64,000 bases of DNA from Akebia trifoliata (Eukaryota > Streptophyta > Magnoliopsida > Ranunculales > Lardizabalaceae): the NCBI GenBank assembly GCA_017979445.1, contig CM030706.1, positions 6,117,595 to 6,181,594 of the forward strand, given 5' to 3'. Below are positions 1 to 11,220 of this stretch, one piece after another (position 1 is the stretch's first letter; each line of letters begins with the position of its first letter). Made by a program: the position numbers and the translations under genes. The notes under the pieces are model-generated. The model saw only the letters and a list, made by a program, of their open reading frames with translations, was not told where the DNA came from and made no database searches.

Positions 1-270
1 ATGAGGATGAAGAAGAGGGGGTAGGAGGGTTTCAAATATGTCTTGATTGTAATGAGAATGGGATCATAAGGTGCTCCATTTGCTGTTATTAGTAAAGAGT
101 TTCAATCCACAAACCACATTCCAAATGTTTTTTGTTTTTTTGTTGTTGTTTGGTGTACATTGAGGGGTTTTAGGATTCATGAGAACCAATTACAAAACAA
201 GAGCATTCATCGTGTTTTTTATTTGTTATGGTTTGTGGAGCCTGGTGGTACTTGTCAAAAGGAGTATTGT

Positions 271-1250
271 TTATGGACATTGGTAAGAATAATAAAAAAT
301 TTCATAGATATTTTCGTAATTTTACTAGTATTATGTAAAATCATAGTTATGTTTTCCAAGGATATATATATTTATCTTTTTCGATGAAAAAGGGTAATCT
401 GTAATTGTGAATTTTCTCTTTATAATGGAATCGGTGTGGTCTGTGGACGTACCTCAATCTTGAGTGAATCACGTAAAATCTTTGTATTTCTATATGATTG
501 CATCTTGTTTCTTTTTTTTTTTTTTTTTTTTTCATTTTTCATTATTTTTCATTTTTGTTTACATATTTCTTTGTTTAGATCCTTTAACTGTGGAAAGGTT
601 TTTTATTTTGTTGTGAGATGTCTAAGTGGTGTTTCTATATCTAGTCAGGAAGGAGTAATGTTCATCATTTAACACAGAGCTTGTTCATGGGCATTGGTAA
701 GAATAAGAAATTTTTTCAAAGATATTTTCATAATTTCACTAGTATTATGTAAAATCATAGTTATGTTTTTCTAGAGTATATATATTTATCTTTTTTAGTG
801 AAAAGGTTAATTTGTAACTATGAATTTTCTCTTTATAGTGGAATTGGTGTGGTCCGTAGACGTACTTCAATCTTGAGGGAACCACGTAAAATATTTGTGT
901 TTCTATATGATTGCATCTTGTTTCTTTATTTTTAATTTTTCATTGTTTTTGTTTTTCCTTACATGTTTCGTTTTTTAGGTCCTTTAGTCGTGGAAGGGTT
1001 TATTATTTTGTTGTGCAATATCTAATACCGAGCTTCAAGAGGCTAAAATGTGTTTTAGGACTAGGATTTTGTAAGAGAGTTTTATTTGTTTTGATTGCTC
1101 TATGAGCTTTCTGATGGCTGAGAGAGATGCAGAGATTTTGATTACTTGTAATTGATCTTTATAATTGATAGTGGATTGATCTCCCTCTCATCCATAGACG
1201 TAGACATTTTACCAAATGACGTAAACTCATGTGTTCTTTGTGTGTGTTTG
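271..1250 (+). repeat. Tandem degenerate LTR-like repeats
   Basis: A unit at about 271-620 recurs at about 684-1024 (offset near 414 bp), matching along most of its length: both read cattggtaagaata early, then agtattatgtaaaatcatag, later aatcttgag and atatgattgcatcttgtttc, then a tgg-aagg-tt stretch. A shorter third match (cgtagacattttaccaaatg followed by acgtaaactc) lies at 1185-1225. The motif of a gtagacgtac-type stretch followed by a cacgtaaaat-type stretch is typical of the U5 side of Ty1/copia LTRs (family knowledge). Related fragments occur at 5435-5500, 32195-32260 and 46090-46170. I infer decayed copia LTRs duplicated in tandem. No coding capacity is evident; short ORFs here are low-complexity. 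Confidence 0.6.
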
Positions 1251-1553
1251 TTTTTTATATGATTCAAGTTCTTGTTTAGCTTTCCACATAATAGATTTTA
1301 TAATAACTTTGGATTGCAACTATCTTAATACTTGAATCAAATCGAAATACTTCAACATGCAAATAGTAAGTTCAAGGAAATGAGATTTGCTTCTTATTCT
1401 AAGTACTCTTCTCCCTATTTGAAGAAAAATTAGTTATTTAATTAGCTTTCTATTGGTCAGTGTGAGATTGATTTTCTTCAAAGAAGGTGCAAGATAGCTT
1501 AGTTGGTAAAGTCTATGAGTGATGATATATAGCATAGACTTGGGTTCAATTCT

Positions 1554-3411
1554 TTTTTTTTTTTGATAAGTAGCAATTCATTCATAAACAAAACTAGGCC
1601 AGTCGAGATGACCGACCTAGCAAGACTTTACATCGGAGGACTACTCATAAGGAATACAACAAATCCCATCCCAATTAAAAACAAAATCCTCGAAGAAAAC
1701 TCCCCTAAACTCTTTGAATACTTTGGACCAGAAAAAGATAAGACCCACAATGGATATAATTGTATCTCTACAATCTTTCTGCTTCCCCTCGAATATACGC
1801 CTATTTCTCTCAAGCCACACTCCCCAACAGATTGCAAATGGTGTAATACTCCACAACAATCTCTTTGTACCACCAAACGAATAGCCAATTGAAGACCAAC
1901 AACTGAAGAGTTCTTTTAATGTTTGTGGTAGACAGGATATAACTCCATACAAGTTCAAAAAGTGTGTCCATATGCCATGCGCAAACTTACAATGAAGAAG
2001 AAGATGATCCGAAGATTCTCCATTGTCCATACATAGCACACAGCAACTCGCCCCGCACAAACCACGACGCATCAGAAAATCCACCGTTTGAATTCTTCCT
2101 AAGGACGCCGTCCAAGTAAAGAAAGCAACTTTACTTGGTACTCTAGGACCCCAAATCGACACGTGAGGAAAGGAAATATCTCCATTATCGCATAAGGAGT
2201 GATAAAACGAGCGCACCGAAAACTTCCCATCCTTACTTGCCATCCACACTCTCTCATCTTCCCTTCCCGAACGAAATTCTAAGCGTGAAGCTCCATCTAC
2301 TAATCTAACAACATCTTCAAGTTCCAAATTGTCGAGACCTCTCCGAAGCCCAAGGTCCCATGCACATTCTCCTTCTATGGATCGTCGGACTGATGTGATT
2401 GGACTCCCTTTTTTTGAGGATAAGGAATACAAGTTCGGAAATACCTCCATAAGTGATCGGTTTCCACACCAAATATCTTCCCAAAATCTTACCCGGTTAC
2501 CTTGACCCACTTTGAATTTAATTCTCGGATTGAATATCGACATGCTCTTCATGATACCTTTCCACATCCCACAACCATGGGGATGTCTAATTGACCCGCT
2601 TTCCCACCCTGTCCGTTTAGTGCCATACTTTCCTTTTACAACTTGTCTCCACAGACTATCACCGTCAGTCCCAAACTTCCAAAGCCATTTTCCCTTCAAT
2701 GCCAAATTCATTATCCCGAGTCTTCTAATTCCGAGGCCACCATACTTCTTGTCCAAGCAAACCTGTCTCCAACTAACTAGATGATGTTTCCTACTCCCAA
2801 CTCTATCATGCCAAAGAAAATTGCGAAAAAGCTTATCTAGTCTTAGTTCCACACTTCGGGGCATTGAGAGTAAAGAAAGAAAGTAGACTGGGATACTAGA
2901 TAGGACACTTTTTATCAGCGTCAATTTGCCCCCCTTGGAGAGATAATTAGCTTGCCACGCTGCTAGTTTCCTCTCAACCCTTTCTACTATCGGATCCCAG
3001 ATCTCCACCCTTCTATATTGGGCCCCTAGCGGCAACCCCAAATAAGTGGACGGTAAACTACCCACTTTCCAACCCATCGAGGCCGCGAGAAGAGTAAGAC
3101 ATCTAACCATGCCCACCGGAAAAATCTTGCTTTTCTTCATATTTACTGGTATACCTGACACCGCTTCGAAACAACATAACATTCCACTCAGTCTCCTTGT
3201 CTGCTCTATAGAGTCATCTAAGAAAATTAGTGTATCGTCCGCAAATTGGAGATGTGAAACAGTAACATTAGAACCTACTGAGAATCCCGCAAAAAAGCCA
3301 TTCGATACCCCTCTTTCCATCATCTTTCCAAGTGTTTCTGCCACAATAATAAACAAGAATGGGGATAGAGGATCCCCTTGTCGAAGGCCTCTAGTACTCC
3401 TGAAAAAGCCG
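1554..3411 (-). mobile_element. 5'-truncated L1-type LINE
   Basis: Non-LTR retrotransposon in minus orientation. The poly(A) tail reads as a T run at about 1552-1564 on the plus strand. The insertion is bracketed by a perfect 13-bp duplication, tgggttcaattct, at 1541-1553 and 3412-3424. Only the 3' 1.86 kb of the element is present, as usual for 5'-truncated L1 copies made by target-primed reverse transcription. The single long frame (see the ORF2 entry) has no stops over nearly 590 codons, so the insertion is probably fairly young. Confidence 0.88.
1641..3410 (-). pseudogene. LINE ORF2 fragment: reverse transcriptase C-terminal half plus zf-RVT
   Basis: The open frame enters directly from the 5' truncation point at 3410 and runs 589 codons to a stop at 1641; there is no true ATG at its beginning. 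It opens with the conserved RT segment GLRQGDPLSPFLF, followed about 30 residues later by the catalytic FADD box (about 3234-3245; the YXDD equivalent). The thumb/linker region follows, then a zf-RVT domain with VPSKVAFFTWTASLGR and a cysteine/histidine cluster near the C-terminus. Endonuclease and the first RT blocks are missing, so it cannot move by itself. It belongs to the plant L1 clade; no C-terminal RNase H is visible in this copy. Confidence 0.9.
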
Positions 3412-3481
3412 TGGGTTCAATTCTCATCATCACCTAGTTACCGATCTCATTAAAAAATGAAAGATCAATTTCTTCAAGGAA

Positions 3482-5150
3482 TTTTTGCATTTATATGGAA
3501 CCTAAAGCTGTTGTTTGTGTTATTGATTCAACTTTCTATTTGAAGAAAACCCAAGTGTTTTCTTTTGGTAATATTATGTGAGAAACTAATGCTTGATGAA
3601 GCTTACAAGAATGGAAAATATGTAGTATGATCTATTTTTCTCAGGGTCCAACCAACGACAAGATTGAATTGCAAGTTTACCAATGCAATCATCTTTACAT
3701 TCCTTTATGAGAAGACGAGTCGCTTAAGTAACGTTGGACGATTACGTATAAATCAAAATTGTGGATTGATTGATGCAAGTTTATCGGAAAAAGAAAATCT
3801 ATGGTTTGAAAACTATAATTGATAAGTCCAAATGTTCAACTCTACAATCAGTCGTTAGAACCAATAGGTGTTCAAATCGATTTCAATTTATTTATCCTTT
3901 ATAAGAAAGGATTCCTCTTCATCGATAAAATAAATTGAAAACTAAAAAGGGTTTGGGTTTTATGGTTTTGTCGTTAGTTTTGCCTGTCCCAAGTCAAAAT
4001 AAAATTGACCACCTTAGTGCACCGTCGTTAAAAGTCTCGTTAAAAGTCTTCTTTATCACTCAGAATAAAGGCAAGGCTGAAAATGATGGTTTGAAGATAA
4101 GGTTGCATAGATTAAAAGAAATCTATTGTTGAAATTAAAGATATTGAAGATGGATTTTGGAAGAAAAATCAAGTTTTTTTAATATATTTTTTTTACTAGA
4201 GTTTGAAGATGAGGGCATGCATTTCGATCATTTACATTAGTCTATAAGAGAGGACCGAGATCAATGTGGATTTACATTGGACGACCCTATTATCGTCTGA
4301 GATCGTAAGTTTGGATTGAATGAGAGGCCCAATGTGAATGGCGATTGTATTAGGATGGTAATGCAATGTGGAACTCGAACAGGATCAAGGAACAAAGAAG
4401 GTTAAGAGATTAAATATCTTTGGAATTTTATGGAGAGATGGGTATGCTTTACATGCTGTATGCTCTACAAATGCAAAAGAAAAGTGGGAAAGAAAGAAGA
4501 ATTTGAATTAGTAAGATATAAGAAGCATTGCTTTGGAAATAAATGGGCAGGACCTCTATAGCAAGATATAGTCTCACAACAGTGCAGAATGTGAGAAAGA
4601 TGTGTTTAAAAGTTGAATTGCAGTTAGCATTACAAATCAAACTATGAATTTATTGGACAAAAAAAATGTATTATAAAGCTTCTAAAAGGGTCTCGGATTA
4701 AAGCAAAGACACCCAAAAACGTGCAAGTTGTCATACTTGACTTAATGTCCAAACAAAACATTTAGAGGAGATTTTTTGCACAAAATTGGAGTCACCATGC
4801 GATTGATAAGATAGGCAGAAGTCAAGATGGTTGAAGCCCAACTTCCCAACTTCAGAGTAATCTTTGCTAAGACAAGATTAGGAATCACAATGTCAAAAAG
4901 CCTATGTTCTCATTATTTGACGGCTCGAGGCCATTGTTCTCATTATTTATGCTGTTATCGTAGTTTCTCAAAATTTGTCAAAAATTTTTGGATCACGATC
5001 GAACCTGGGATTAATTTGGTAAACAGAATAGTCTGTACAATTGTATAATACCTTTGGACTGCTTGACTTTTCCTTCCTGTCTCATCATATACATGTTTCA
5101 TTGGATCATCTCATCGATATTCCCGTGGTATGAAGCTAATAGGATATGAG
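3482..5150. other. Intergenic, no gene seen
   Basis: AT-rich sequence with no recognisable protein domain. Short ORFs at 3935-4132, 4449-4640 and 4827-5048 resemble nothing and have no splice-consistent extensions. I see no convincing terminal repeats. Confidence 0.5.
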
Positions 5151-5192
5151 AATGAGGACTGATTTACATAAATAAATAAAAACTATATATGT

Positions 5193-5520
5193 TGTAATTT
5201 TGTTGCATTTATCTTAGTCGTTAAATAAGTTTAATCTAACGATTAGGATAAGTTTCTCGTTTATAATCCTATAAATAGCAATGTTGAGACTTCTTTCTTA
5301 CATAAATTTTGAGAGTGACAAGGATATTGAGGATCTACAAGTGTTTCAAGGCTTGGTTTTGGAATTAAACATGGGTATTTTTTCGTGTATTATTCTCCTT
5401 TTGATTATCATAACGAAGAAGATCTCATCCCCAAATGGACATATACATCATTGCTGAACCACATAAATCTATGTTCTCTAGTTTCTTTTTTCTTCTTGTT
5501 TCTCAATTTGATTTTGGTTT
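5193..5520 (+). repeat. Possible decayed LTR
   Basis: A TATA-like tataaatagc at about 5271-5280 is followed some 160 bp later by the copia-LTR-like stretch cattgctgaaccacataaat (about 5449-5468) and a T-rich tail. The same motif recurs elsewhere in this window (see 271-1250). No matching second LTR, primer-binding site or target duplication was found, so the boundaries are guesses. Confidence 0.35.
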
Positions 5521-5649
5521 CAACACTGTAATTGGCGGTATTTTAGCTTTTGATTTTCTTGATTGTTTCATGATTTCTATTTTAGACACTAATTAAGTTA
5601 ATTTTTTGTTCTTAAATGTATAAACATGGATCAAAGCCATCAAATTTTT

Positions 5650-6010
5650 GTGGCGACTACAAACCGCCGAATTCCATTTTCGATTCAGCACATTTCAACG
5701 GGTCAAGGCCCACGAATATCATAAATCAAATTTCGATGATCCAAGGCCATTGAAAAAATTTTATGTTCTCGAAATTCAACGGCTTAGAGCCGTCAAATTT
5801 CTCCCAACCTCCATTAATTTGAAAATTTTGATCTGACGAAAAAAAAATCGATAATGAAAATTTTGACTCTTTGGTCCGTCGAATTTTATGAAATTCGACA
5901 GTCTTGGGCCATGAAATATGGGCCTTTTCACGTTGTCTGATCTATTTAGTCGTTTTTTAATCTTATTTCATGGGCCAAGGCTGTCGAATTTTCCTATTTT
6001 TCACATAGTG
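5650..6010. mobile_element. CACTA-type non-autonomous element, copy 1
   Basis: The right end reads as the reverse complement of CACTATGTGAAAAATAGG (ending at 6010), close to the CACTAC..GAAAA termini of CACTA transposons. The body repeats short stretches about 'ccaaggcc' and 'cgtcgaatt' on both strands and shares about 150 bp of recognisable sequence with the element at 42374-42567. The left terminus (gactacaaaccgcc, about 5655) is degenerate, so that boundary is uncertain. Confidence 0.5.
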
Positions 6011-6854
6011 CTAAATCTTGATGTTCTTTAGTTTCTTTGCTATTTTCTTTAAAAAAAAATAAAAAATAAAAAAAGTTGAAAGGTCAACAAGATTAAGGCA
6101 GACCCAGACCAACTACAACCTCAAGGAGAGAAAGCCTTTGCAATCCTGAACAATAACAGAAACAATGTTACAAGGGAAGGACCCACTATCTAACTTGAAA
6201 CACCCCATCGAACCTTCATGTAATCATATTGATTAGGTATCTCAAAGCTCGTAATATATATAATTTTAAAAAATTGCCTAGATTCATTTTCATAAAAATA
6301 TAATGTTCACAAAAGCCCAGGGTTCACAAAGCAAAAAACAATTTTGTAACAAAAGCCAGTTGAGCCTACCACGGGTTTTGTTCTGGTTCTTAGAATAAAG
6401 AATTTGGTTCGCCCTACTTCCTTTATAGGGTGGTTTTATAACATTCTTTAACCTGTAATCTCATACCTATTTTAATTTATACAAGTGTGATTTCACATTT
6501 GTTTGTGTTGAACTTTGACATATAGGGTTGAACCCATTAATTTTCTATTATTCTTCAAGAACACGAAGACTATGATGAAATCAATACTAATATATAAATG
6601 AAGTCTAGCCACTTGGACACAAAAGTTTTAACATGGCGTTATGTGTCGAGATTCATAAATCAATAAGTCCCAAAATGAGATAATTAAGCTTTGTAAATGC
6701 AAAACCTTTTATTATAATATGACTTAATAACTACAACACATCTTTGCATAATTAAGGATGTCTGGAATCCAAACACAACCCTTGTTTGGTCTACTATCCA
6801 ACACAAGAAAACAAGCAAGATAAAAATACTAATTAACAGATAGATAATGGCCAA
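6011..6854. other. 3' flank of the bHLH gene
   Basis: No gene or clear repeat. The 3'UTR of the minus-strand PRE-like gene should lie just below 6855. I could not place a polyadenylation signal with confidence. Confidence 0.4.
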
Positions 6855-8546
6855 TTATTGCATAAGTAAACTCCTAATTATAGCAGCTTGGGCACTGTCG
6901 GTGTCTGTCGTGGCCAGTAGTTCCGATAGACGATCGCTTAGGTCATCAACCTCTCTGTGTAAGCTCTTAATATAGTTGCATGTCTCTTGTAGGACTTTAC
7001 TTGCTGATACCTACATCAAACAAAAATTAACCCTTAATTAGCCAAAAATCACAATAACTATATGTGTTTAAAGAACCAGAACAATTGGTTCAAGCAGATT
7101 TGAGGATAAAATGGATTTAGTGAGTCTTTGGTTTGTTTGAATGTTATATATTTTTGGTCTAGTTAATTCACATTTTTTTTTTCCACTCACATGCGTCGCA
7201 CGTGCATTCTTCTAATTTGAGTAAATGTAAACATCTAATCTCCACCGATTAATATATTGGGTTCCAATATGGAATATAATTTATAGTGTAATTAGTAAGA
7301 TATTACAATATGTTACTCAAAAATTACTATCAAGAAAAATATAATTCTAATATATTTCTTGCGACACCACAACTTGTCATTATGTGATGAGATGCATGGT
7401 AATGATTTGATATCATGCACCTCTCTATGATGCTCCTTTTATATATATATTTTTTCTGTGATAGGACTTGGGTTTTCCAAAACGGCCAACGATAGGCTAA
7501 GATGGAAAGACAAAATAAGTTTCCTAGGGATCAGCTCCTCAATTAGGACTCCCAACTCTTTTACTAAAAGGAGAAACTAATTACTTAGGTAATTTGTGCT
7601 ACTCTTCCCACATGTCAATATCTCATTGTTCATTGAACAATTTGATGTTACACATTGGAAATATCCATGTAAGTCCAATGGGGTCATCTAATTCCGACAT
7701 TGTGCCATTTATAGTCCCATTGTTTTCGAGCTACATTGCAAAGTTTCTATAAACCCTAAGGGATCAGCGTAATGACAAGTTGAGCCTTGGTAAGCTTCTC
7801 AGAAAAGGTAGGTCAAGTGTTAAAAACCCCATGAAATTATGAATTCTTTGGGATCACCCTTTAGGGTCAACTTGTTGCACGTACGACTTTTCGAGGGGTA
7901 GGTGTGTGTGTGTGTGAACGTGGGATTAGTCCCACCCGAAGGGTGGGGATACCCGCGATAAATAAATAAAAAAAACATGACCTTGACTTAGAAAATAATT
8001 ACTTGATTATTAGATCCCAAAATTATAAGAGCTCTAAGGGATTTATATAAAAGTAATTCCTTAAAATTTTAAGAACTGTAACAAGATTAATATAGAAGTA
8101 ACTCCTTTACATTAGATCCCAAATTTACAATAATTAACTCTAATAGGATTTATATAAAAAATAATTGAAAGCATTGAGATTAATTAGAAGTAAATTCTAA
8201 TGTATCTAACACAATGCTATTTGGTTTTTGTCCTTATCTTCATGAGAAGATGATTCGGTGTATGGTAGTACTATAAACCTTATTATAAGACATCAAATAC
8301 ACTGCAACTTAAGGTCAAAGGAAAAAAGAAAAATAGAGCCAACTTATGTACTTAAAAAAGAAAATGTAGGGGCTACACGACAAAAAGAAAGAGAGGAGGG
8401 AGAGGGGGGACCCATACTACCTTGTCTGAGTTCCTATTTTGAAGTTCAGGAAGAAGTTGTTGTAACTTGACTACAAGATCATTGATCTGATCATCACTGA
8501 TCCTTGAAACACCTGACTGTCTTGAACCAGATCTTCTGCTTGACAT
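6855..8546 (-). CDS. PRE/ILI-family atypical bHLH protein, 93 aa, two exons
   Basis: Spliced gene: exon 1 is 8421-8546 (42 codons, [12 protein letters not shown] start), exon 2 is 6855-7010 (51 codons plus TAA). The 1410-bp intron has GT (8420-8419) and AG (7012-7011) ends and is phase 0. The product has the short basic N-terminus, helix 1 ([16 protein letters not shown]), and after the exon joint the hallmark [14 protein letters not shown] and [16 protein letters not shown]. This marks the PACLOBUTRAZOL RESISTANCE (PRE)/ILI family, whose usual length is about 90-95 aa. These proteins lack the DNA-contacting basic residues, act in the nucleus by sequestering other HLH proteins such as IBH1, and promote gibberellin, brassinosteroid and auxin-driven cell elongation (family knowledge). 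No frameshift or missing residue is seen. Which of the PRE paralogs it is cannot be decided here. Confidence 0.93.
7760..7980 (+). repeat. SINE-like sequence in the bHLH intron
   Basis: A (GT)n run at 7902-7916 is followed by gtgggattagtcccaccc and ggggatacccgcg and then an ataaataaataaaaaaaa tail. That arrangement (GT run, 'gggattag' block, short A-rich tail) resembles the 3' half of plant Au-type SINEs. The 5' tRNA-like part is degenerate. The rest of the 1.41-kb intron is AT-rich with no other recognised feature. Confidence 0.4.
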
Positions 8547-8712
8547 CTTTAGAGTGATGTGTGTGTGTTTGTGTCAGAGAGAGAGAGAGAGCTATGAAGA
8601 TGCTGAAGAGAGAACAAAGAGGGAAGTTATAGAAGAAAAGCACAAGAACAAGAGTATTGGTGTTGGGGGTGAAGAAGACAAGTGCATGGGAGAAAGCAAT
8701 GGGCTTGGGTTG

Positions 8713-8722
8713 TATTTAAATA
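8713..8722 (-). promoter_or_regulatory. Candidate TATA box of the PRE-like gene
   Basis: The minus strand reads TATTTAAATA about 165 bp upstream of the ATG. A start site roughly 30 bp downstream would give a leader near 140 nt. (GA)n tracts, read as CT repeats in the transcript direction, sit in the leader (about 8575-8591) and just upstream (8731-8753); CT-rich leaders and GA-element promoters are common in plants. Placement is by motif and distance only. Confidence 0.5.
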
Positions 8723-8759
8723 GTGGGTTAGAGAGAGAGAGAGAGAGAGAGAGTCAGTT

Positions 8760-9345
8760 GTAGAGATACGCCATACTGTATCTATATAGGCTCGTGTCGT
8801 GTGTCCCCAAAAGGGGTTGGATTTGAAGTGGGCAAAGTGTAGGCAGAGAAAATGTGTTTGATTTTTTAGCCAATAACACGGCTTTTTCATGTGTGTGTCT
8901 CAAAGTCTCGATCACGCATGGGCATGTTATTTTGTTGGACTTTTGTAATCTTCAACCATGTTTTTGACTCACACCGTACTTGACGGCTGAGATGGAGGAA
9001 AAGCATAGGCTTCTTAGAGATGCGTGGTGGGCGTCTCGTTTGAATTCTGGAATCCAATTCTCGCCCATAATCCGATTCTAGCTAGAGTCCCATGTTACGT
9101 TTGCTTCATATATCATCATTAAAAAGAAAAAAAAAAAATGAGAGAACCCACTTAATATGAAAATTTTGCATTTTTTTTCTTTCATTTTTTAAGTAAGCCA
9201 TGATGTATTAATCAAAATTTTAATACAAAAAGAAAAAATGAGTAATAGACGTTAACTTTTTTTTTTTTGGTATTACATGATATCCCAACCTCCTTTGGTT
9301 AGTTTTACTGTTGAACTATCCTTAAGGTTTATAGGCCTTAAAATT
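8760..9345. other. Upstream region of the bHLH gene
   Basis: No gene seen. Contains the distal promoter of the PRE-like gene, an A run at 9124-9139 and a T run at 9258-9269. I see no terminal-repeat element. Confidence 0.4.
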
Positions 9346-9347
9346 AT

Positions 9348-9960
9348 GTTTGAAGAAAAGAGAAAATAAATGAGTTTATTTACATTTCTCTTGTTTGGAT
9401 TGTTAAGTGGGGAAGAGAAGAAAAAAGAAAAAATGTGAATTTTCTTTCTTTCCATTAGTTGAGAGATTTGGAGAGAAATCTCTTTAAAATATTTTATAAT
9501 TCTAATTTTGCCCTTAAATATCTTTTAAGACATTTTAAAATTTCAAAACTATTCGAATTCTCTCTTGTCAATCCAAACATGTTGGTTAGAAACTGAATTT
9601 CTCTTCTCTTCTCTTTCGTTGTGTTCGGATGGAGAGAAATGGTGAAAAGAGAAGAGAAAATAAATGAGTTTCTCTCCTTTTCTCCTTTTGCATTGTTAAG
9701 TGGGGAGAGATGAGAAAAGAATTTGAGGGAAGAGTAAAAAAATGTGAGTTTTCTTTCTCTCTAAAAGTGGAGAGAATGGGCGAGAAACCTTTTTTAAATA
9801 TTTTATAATACCAACTCTCTCCATAAATCTCTTTTAAGATATTTTAAAATTTCAAAGTTGTTTTAAGTTCTCTCTTGTCAATCCAAACATGGTGGAGAAA
9901 AATTGACTTTCTCTTCTCTTAATGACTTTCTCTTCTCTCCACTTCTCTTAATCCAAATAT
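9348..9960. repeat. Two tandem copies of a 'tccaaacatg'-type repeat
   Basis: Copy 1 (about 9348-9612) and copy 2 (about 9630-9960) share blocks in the same order: agagaaaataaatgag, gttaagtggg, aatatttt-type, ttttaagaca/tattttaaaatttcaaa, ctctcttgtcaatccaaaca and tctcttctctt. The gtttggat/atccaaac ends are typical of hAT-like MITE termini in plants, so these may be two MITEs inserted side by side. I found no clear duplication between them. Confidence 0.6.
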
Positions 9961-10073
9961 AATGTAAGTTACATGAAAAGGAATGAAGGGAAGATCATAT
10001 AATTGTCAAAAAAAAAAAAAATGTTATTCTAATCGTAACAATAAACTCTCTAAATTTAAGAAAATAACTTAAG

Positions 10074-10216
10074 ACCTCAACTTCAAAGCAAAATTAGTTA
10101 GATCATCCACCACTATATTTCCTTCTCTAAAGAGGTAGAGGATTTTTCATACTATTTTAGAAAGATTATCTCGCAACTTCACCATAAAATCAACTTGCCA
10201 AGGTTAGAGCTCATCC
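10074..10216 (-). pseudogene. LINE RNase H domain remnant
   Basis: On the minus strand one frame reads PWQVDFMVKLRDNLSKIV, then after a stop KILYLFREGNIVVDDLTNFA. This matches the end of the RNase H-like domain of plant LINE ORF2 proteins (usual form REGN-VAD-LAN-A). At least two in-frame stops are present and the flanking RT is not recognisable, so it is an old fragment. The ORF at 10287-10550 on the same strand may belong to the same dead element, but I cannot assign a domain to it. Confidence 0.6.
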
Positions 10217-10671
10217 TAATTGTGAAGCCATAACAAGTAAATTTTATTTTTAGAATTGTATTTTATGACTTTTTTGCACTTAGGGTTTATAATATTATGT
10301 TGGTTTGAAAGAGGCATCCATGTCTCCTAATTTTTTCTCTAAAGCTTGTGTTTCTATCTAACACACTAGGGTCTAAGGTGTGCATAATCATGATAACTCT
10401 AGTAATATTGTCAAAGACGAGTTTTTGATTTTTCAATTTTCGATTGTAGCTTTGACTCAATTTTTTTTTCCATTGCACATAACAGCTATTCTTCCTACCG
10501 ATCAAATTAAAATAAATACACATTCCAAGCCTACTTATTCCATGCCACAATCATAGGAAAATGTCCTACTAAACAAATGGTATTTCTAGATACTAAAATC
10601 AATTTCAAGAAATACGGTAACAAAAATCATTTTGGATTTCAAAATTCAATTTTCAAAATTTTGATTAATTA

Positions 10672-11220
10672 TAACAATGTACAACCATAATTTAATAATG
10701 ACTAATGATAAAATGAAGTGCTAAAATGTATCAGGTGATGTGGTGGTTGACATGGCAAATGCACTTAACCATAGATCTTTTCCCTTGTGTATCCTGAAGA
10801 AAAAGGAAGCAAATCCTTTGTAGCACACGATTCATGTAACATAAATCCAACGGTAGAAAGAATGACAAATCAACCACACAGTTAGATCTCACACTTAAAA
10901 TATTGGGTGCTCAATAACAATTCATTTTCAAAAACATGGATTTGGAGGAAAAAACTATTTTTTGAATTTTTTTTAAAAAAAAATCAAATCTAAATCATGA
11001 TCACAAGAGGTTGAGATGTTAATTTTTTCTTCCAAGATAACTCTCTCTTAACTGTTGGATTTGTGCTACAGGCTATTACAGGAATTATGTGCTACAAAAG
11101 ATCCACTTCCGAAGAAAAAGATCTATGATTTTGTGCACTTGCTACATCAACAACACGTACGTTTTTAAAGCATAATTTTATCATGATTCTTTAATAATGT
11201 AAACTTAGCACATAAGTTGT
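10672..11220. repeat. Large foldback (inverted-repeat) element
   Basis: The left arm (about 10672-10865) pairs with the right arm (about 11040-11220). Shared blocks include catagatcttttc, tttgtagcacata/c, aaatccaac and atgataaaat read in opposite directions, with about 170 bp of unpaired middle. The same arm sequence (gacatggcaa, then catagatcttt) recurs in a smaller palindrome at 20625-20805. No transposase; a foldback MITE is the likeliest reading. Confidence 0.6.

Larger units (their letters stand above)
1486..3468 (+). mobile_element. tRNA-derived SINE split by a LINE
   Basis: The left part (1486-1553) contains a pol III A-box-like stretch (tagcttagttgg, 1495-1506) and a B-box-like stretch (gggttcaattct, 1542-1553). 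The right part resumes at 3412 after the LINE and ends in an A-rich run near 3451-3468. The whole is flanked by tttcttcaaagaa (1473-1485) and tttcttcaaggaa (3469-3481), a 13-bp target-site duplication with one mismatch. Without the LINE the element would be only about 125 bp. It could alternatively be a tRNA pseudogene, but the flanking duplication favours a SINE. Confidence 0.72.

Noticed and set aside
1491..1553. Functional tRNA gene
   Set aside because: A-box and B-box-like stretches are present, but no cloverleaf can be paired and a SINE target duplication surrounds it.
8554..8890. ORFs on both strands near the bHLH start
   Set aside because: They are translations of (GA)n tracts in the leader and promoter.
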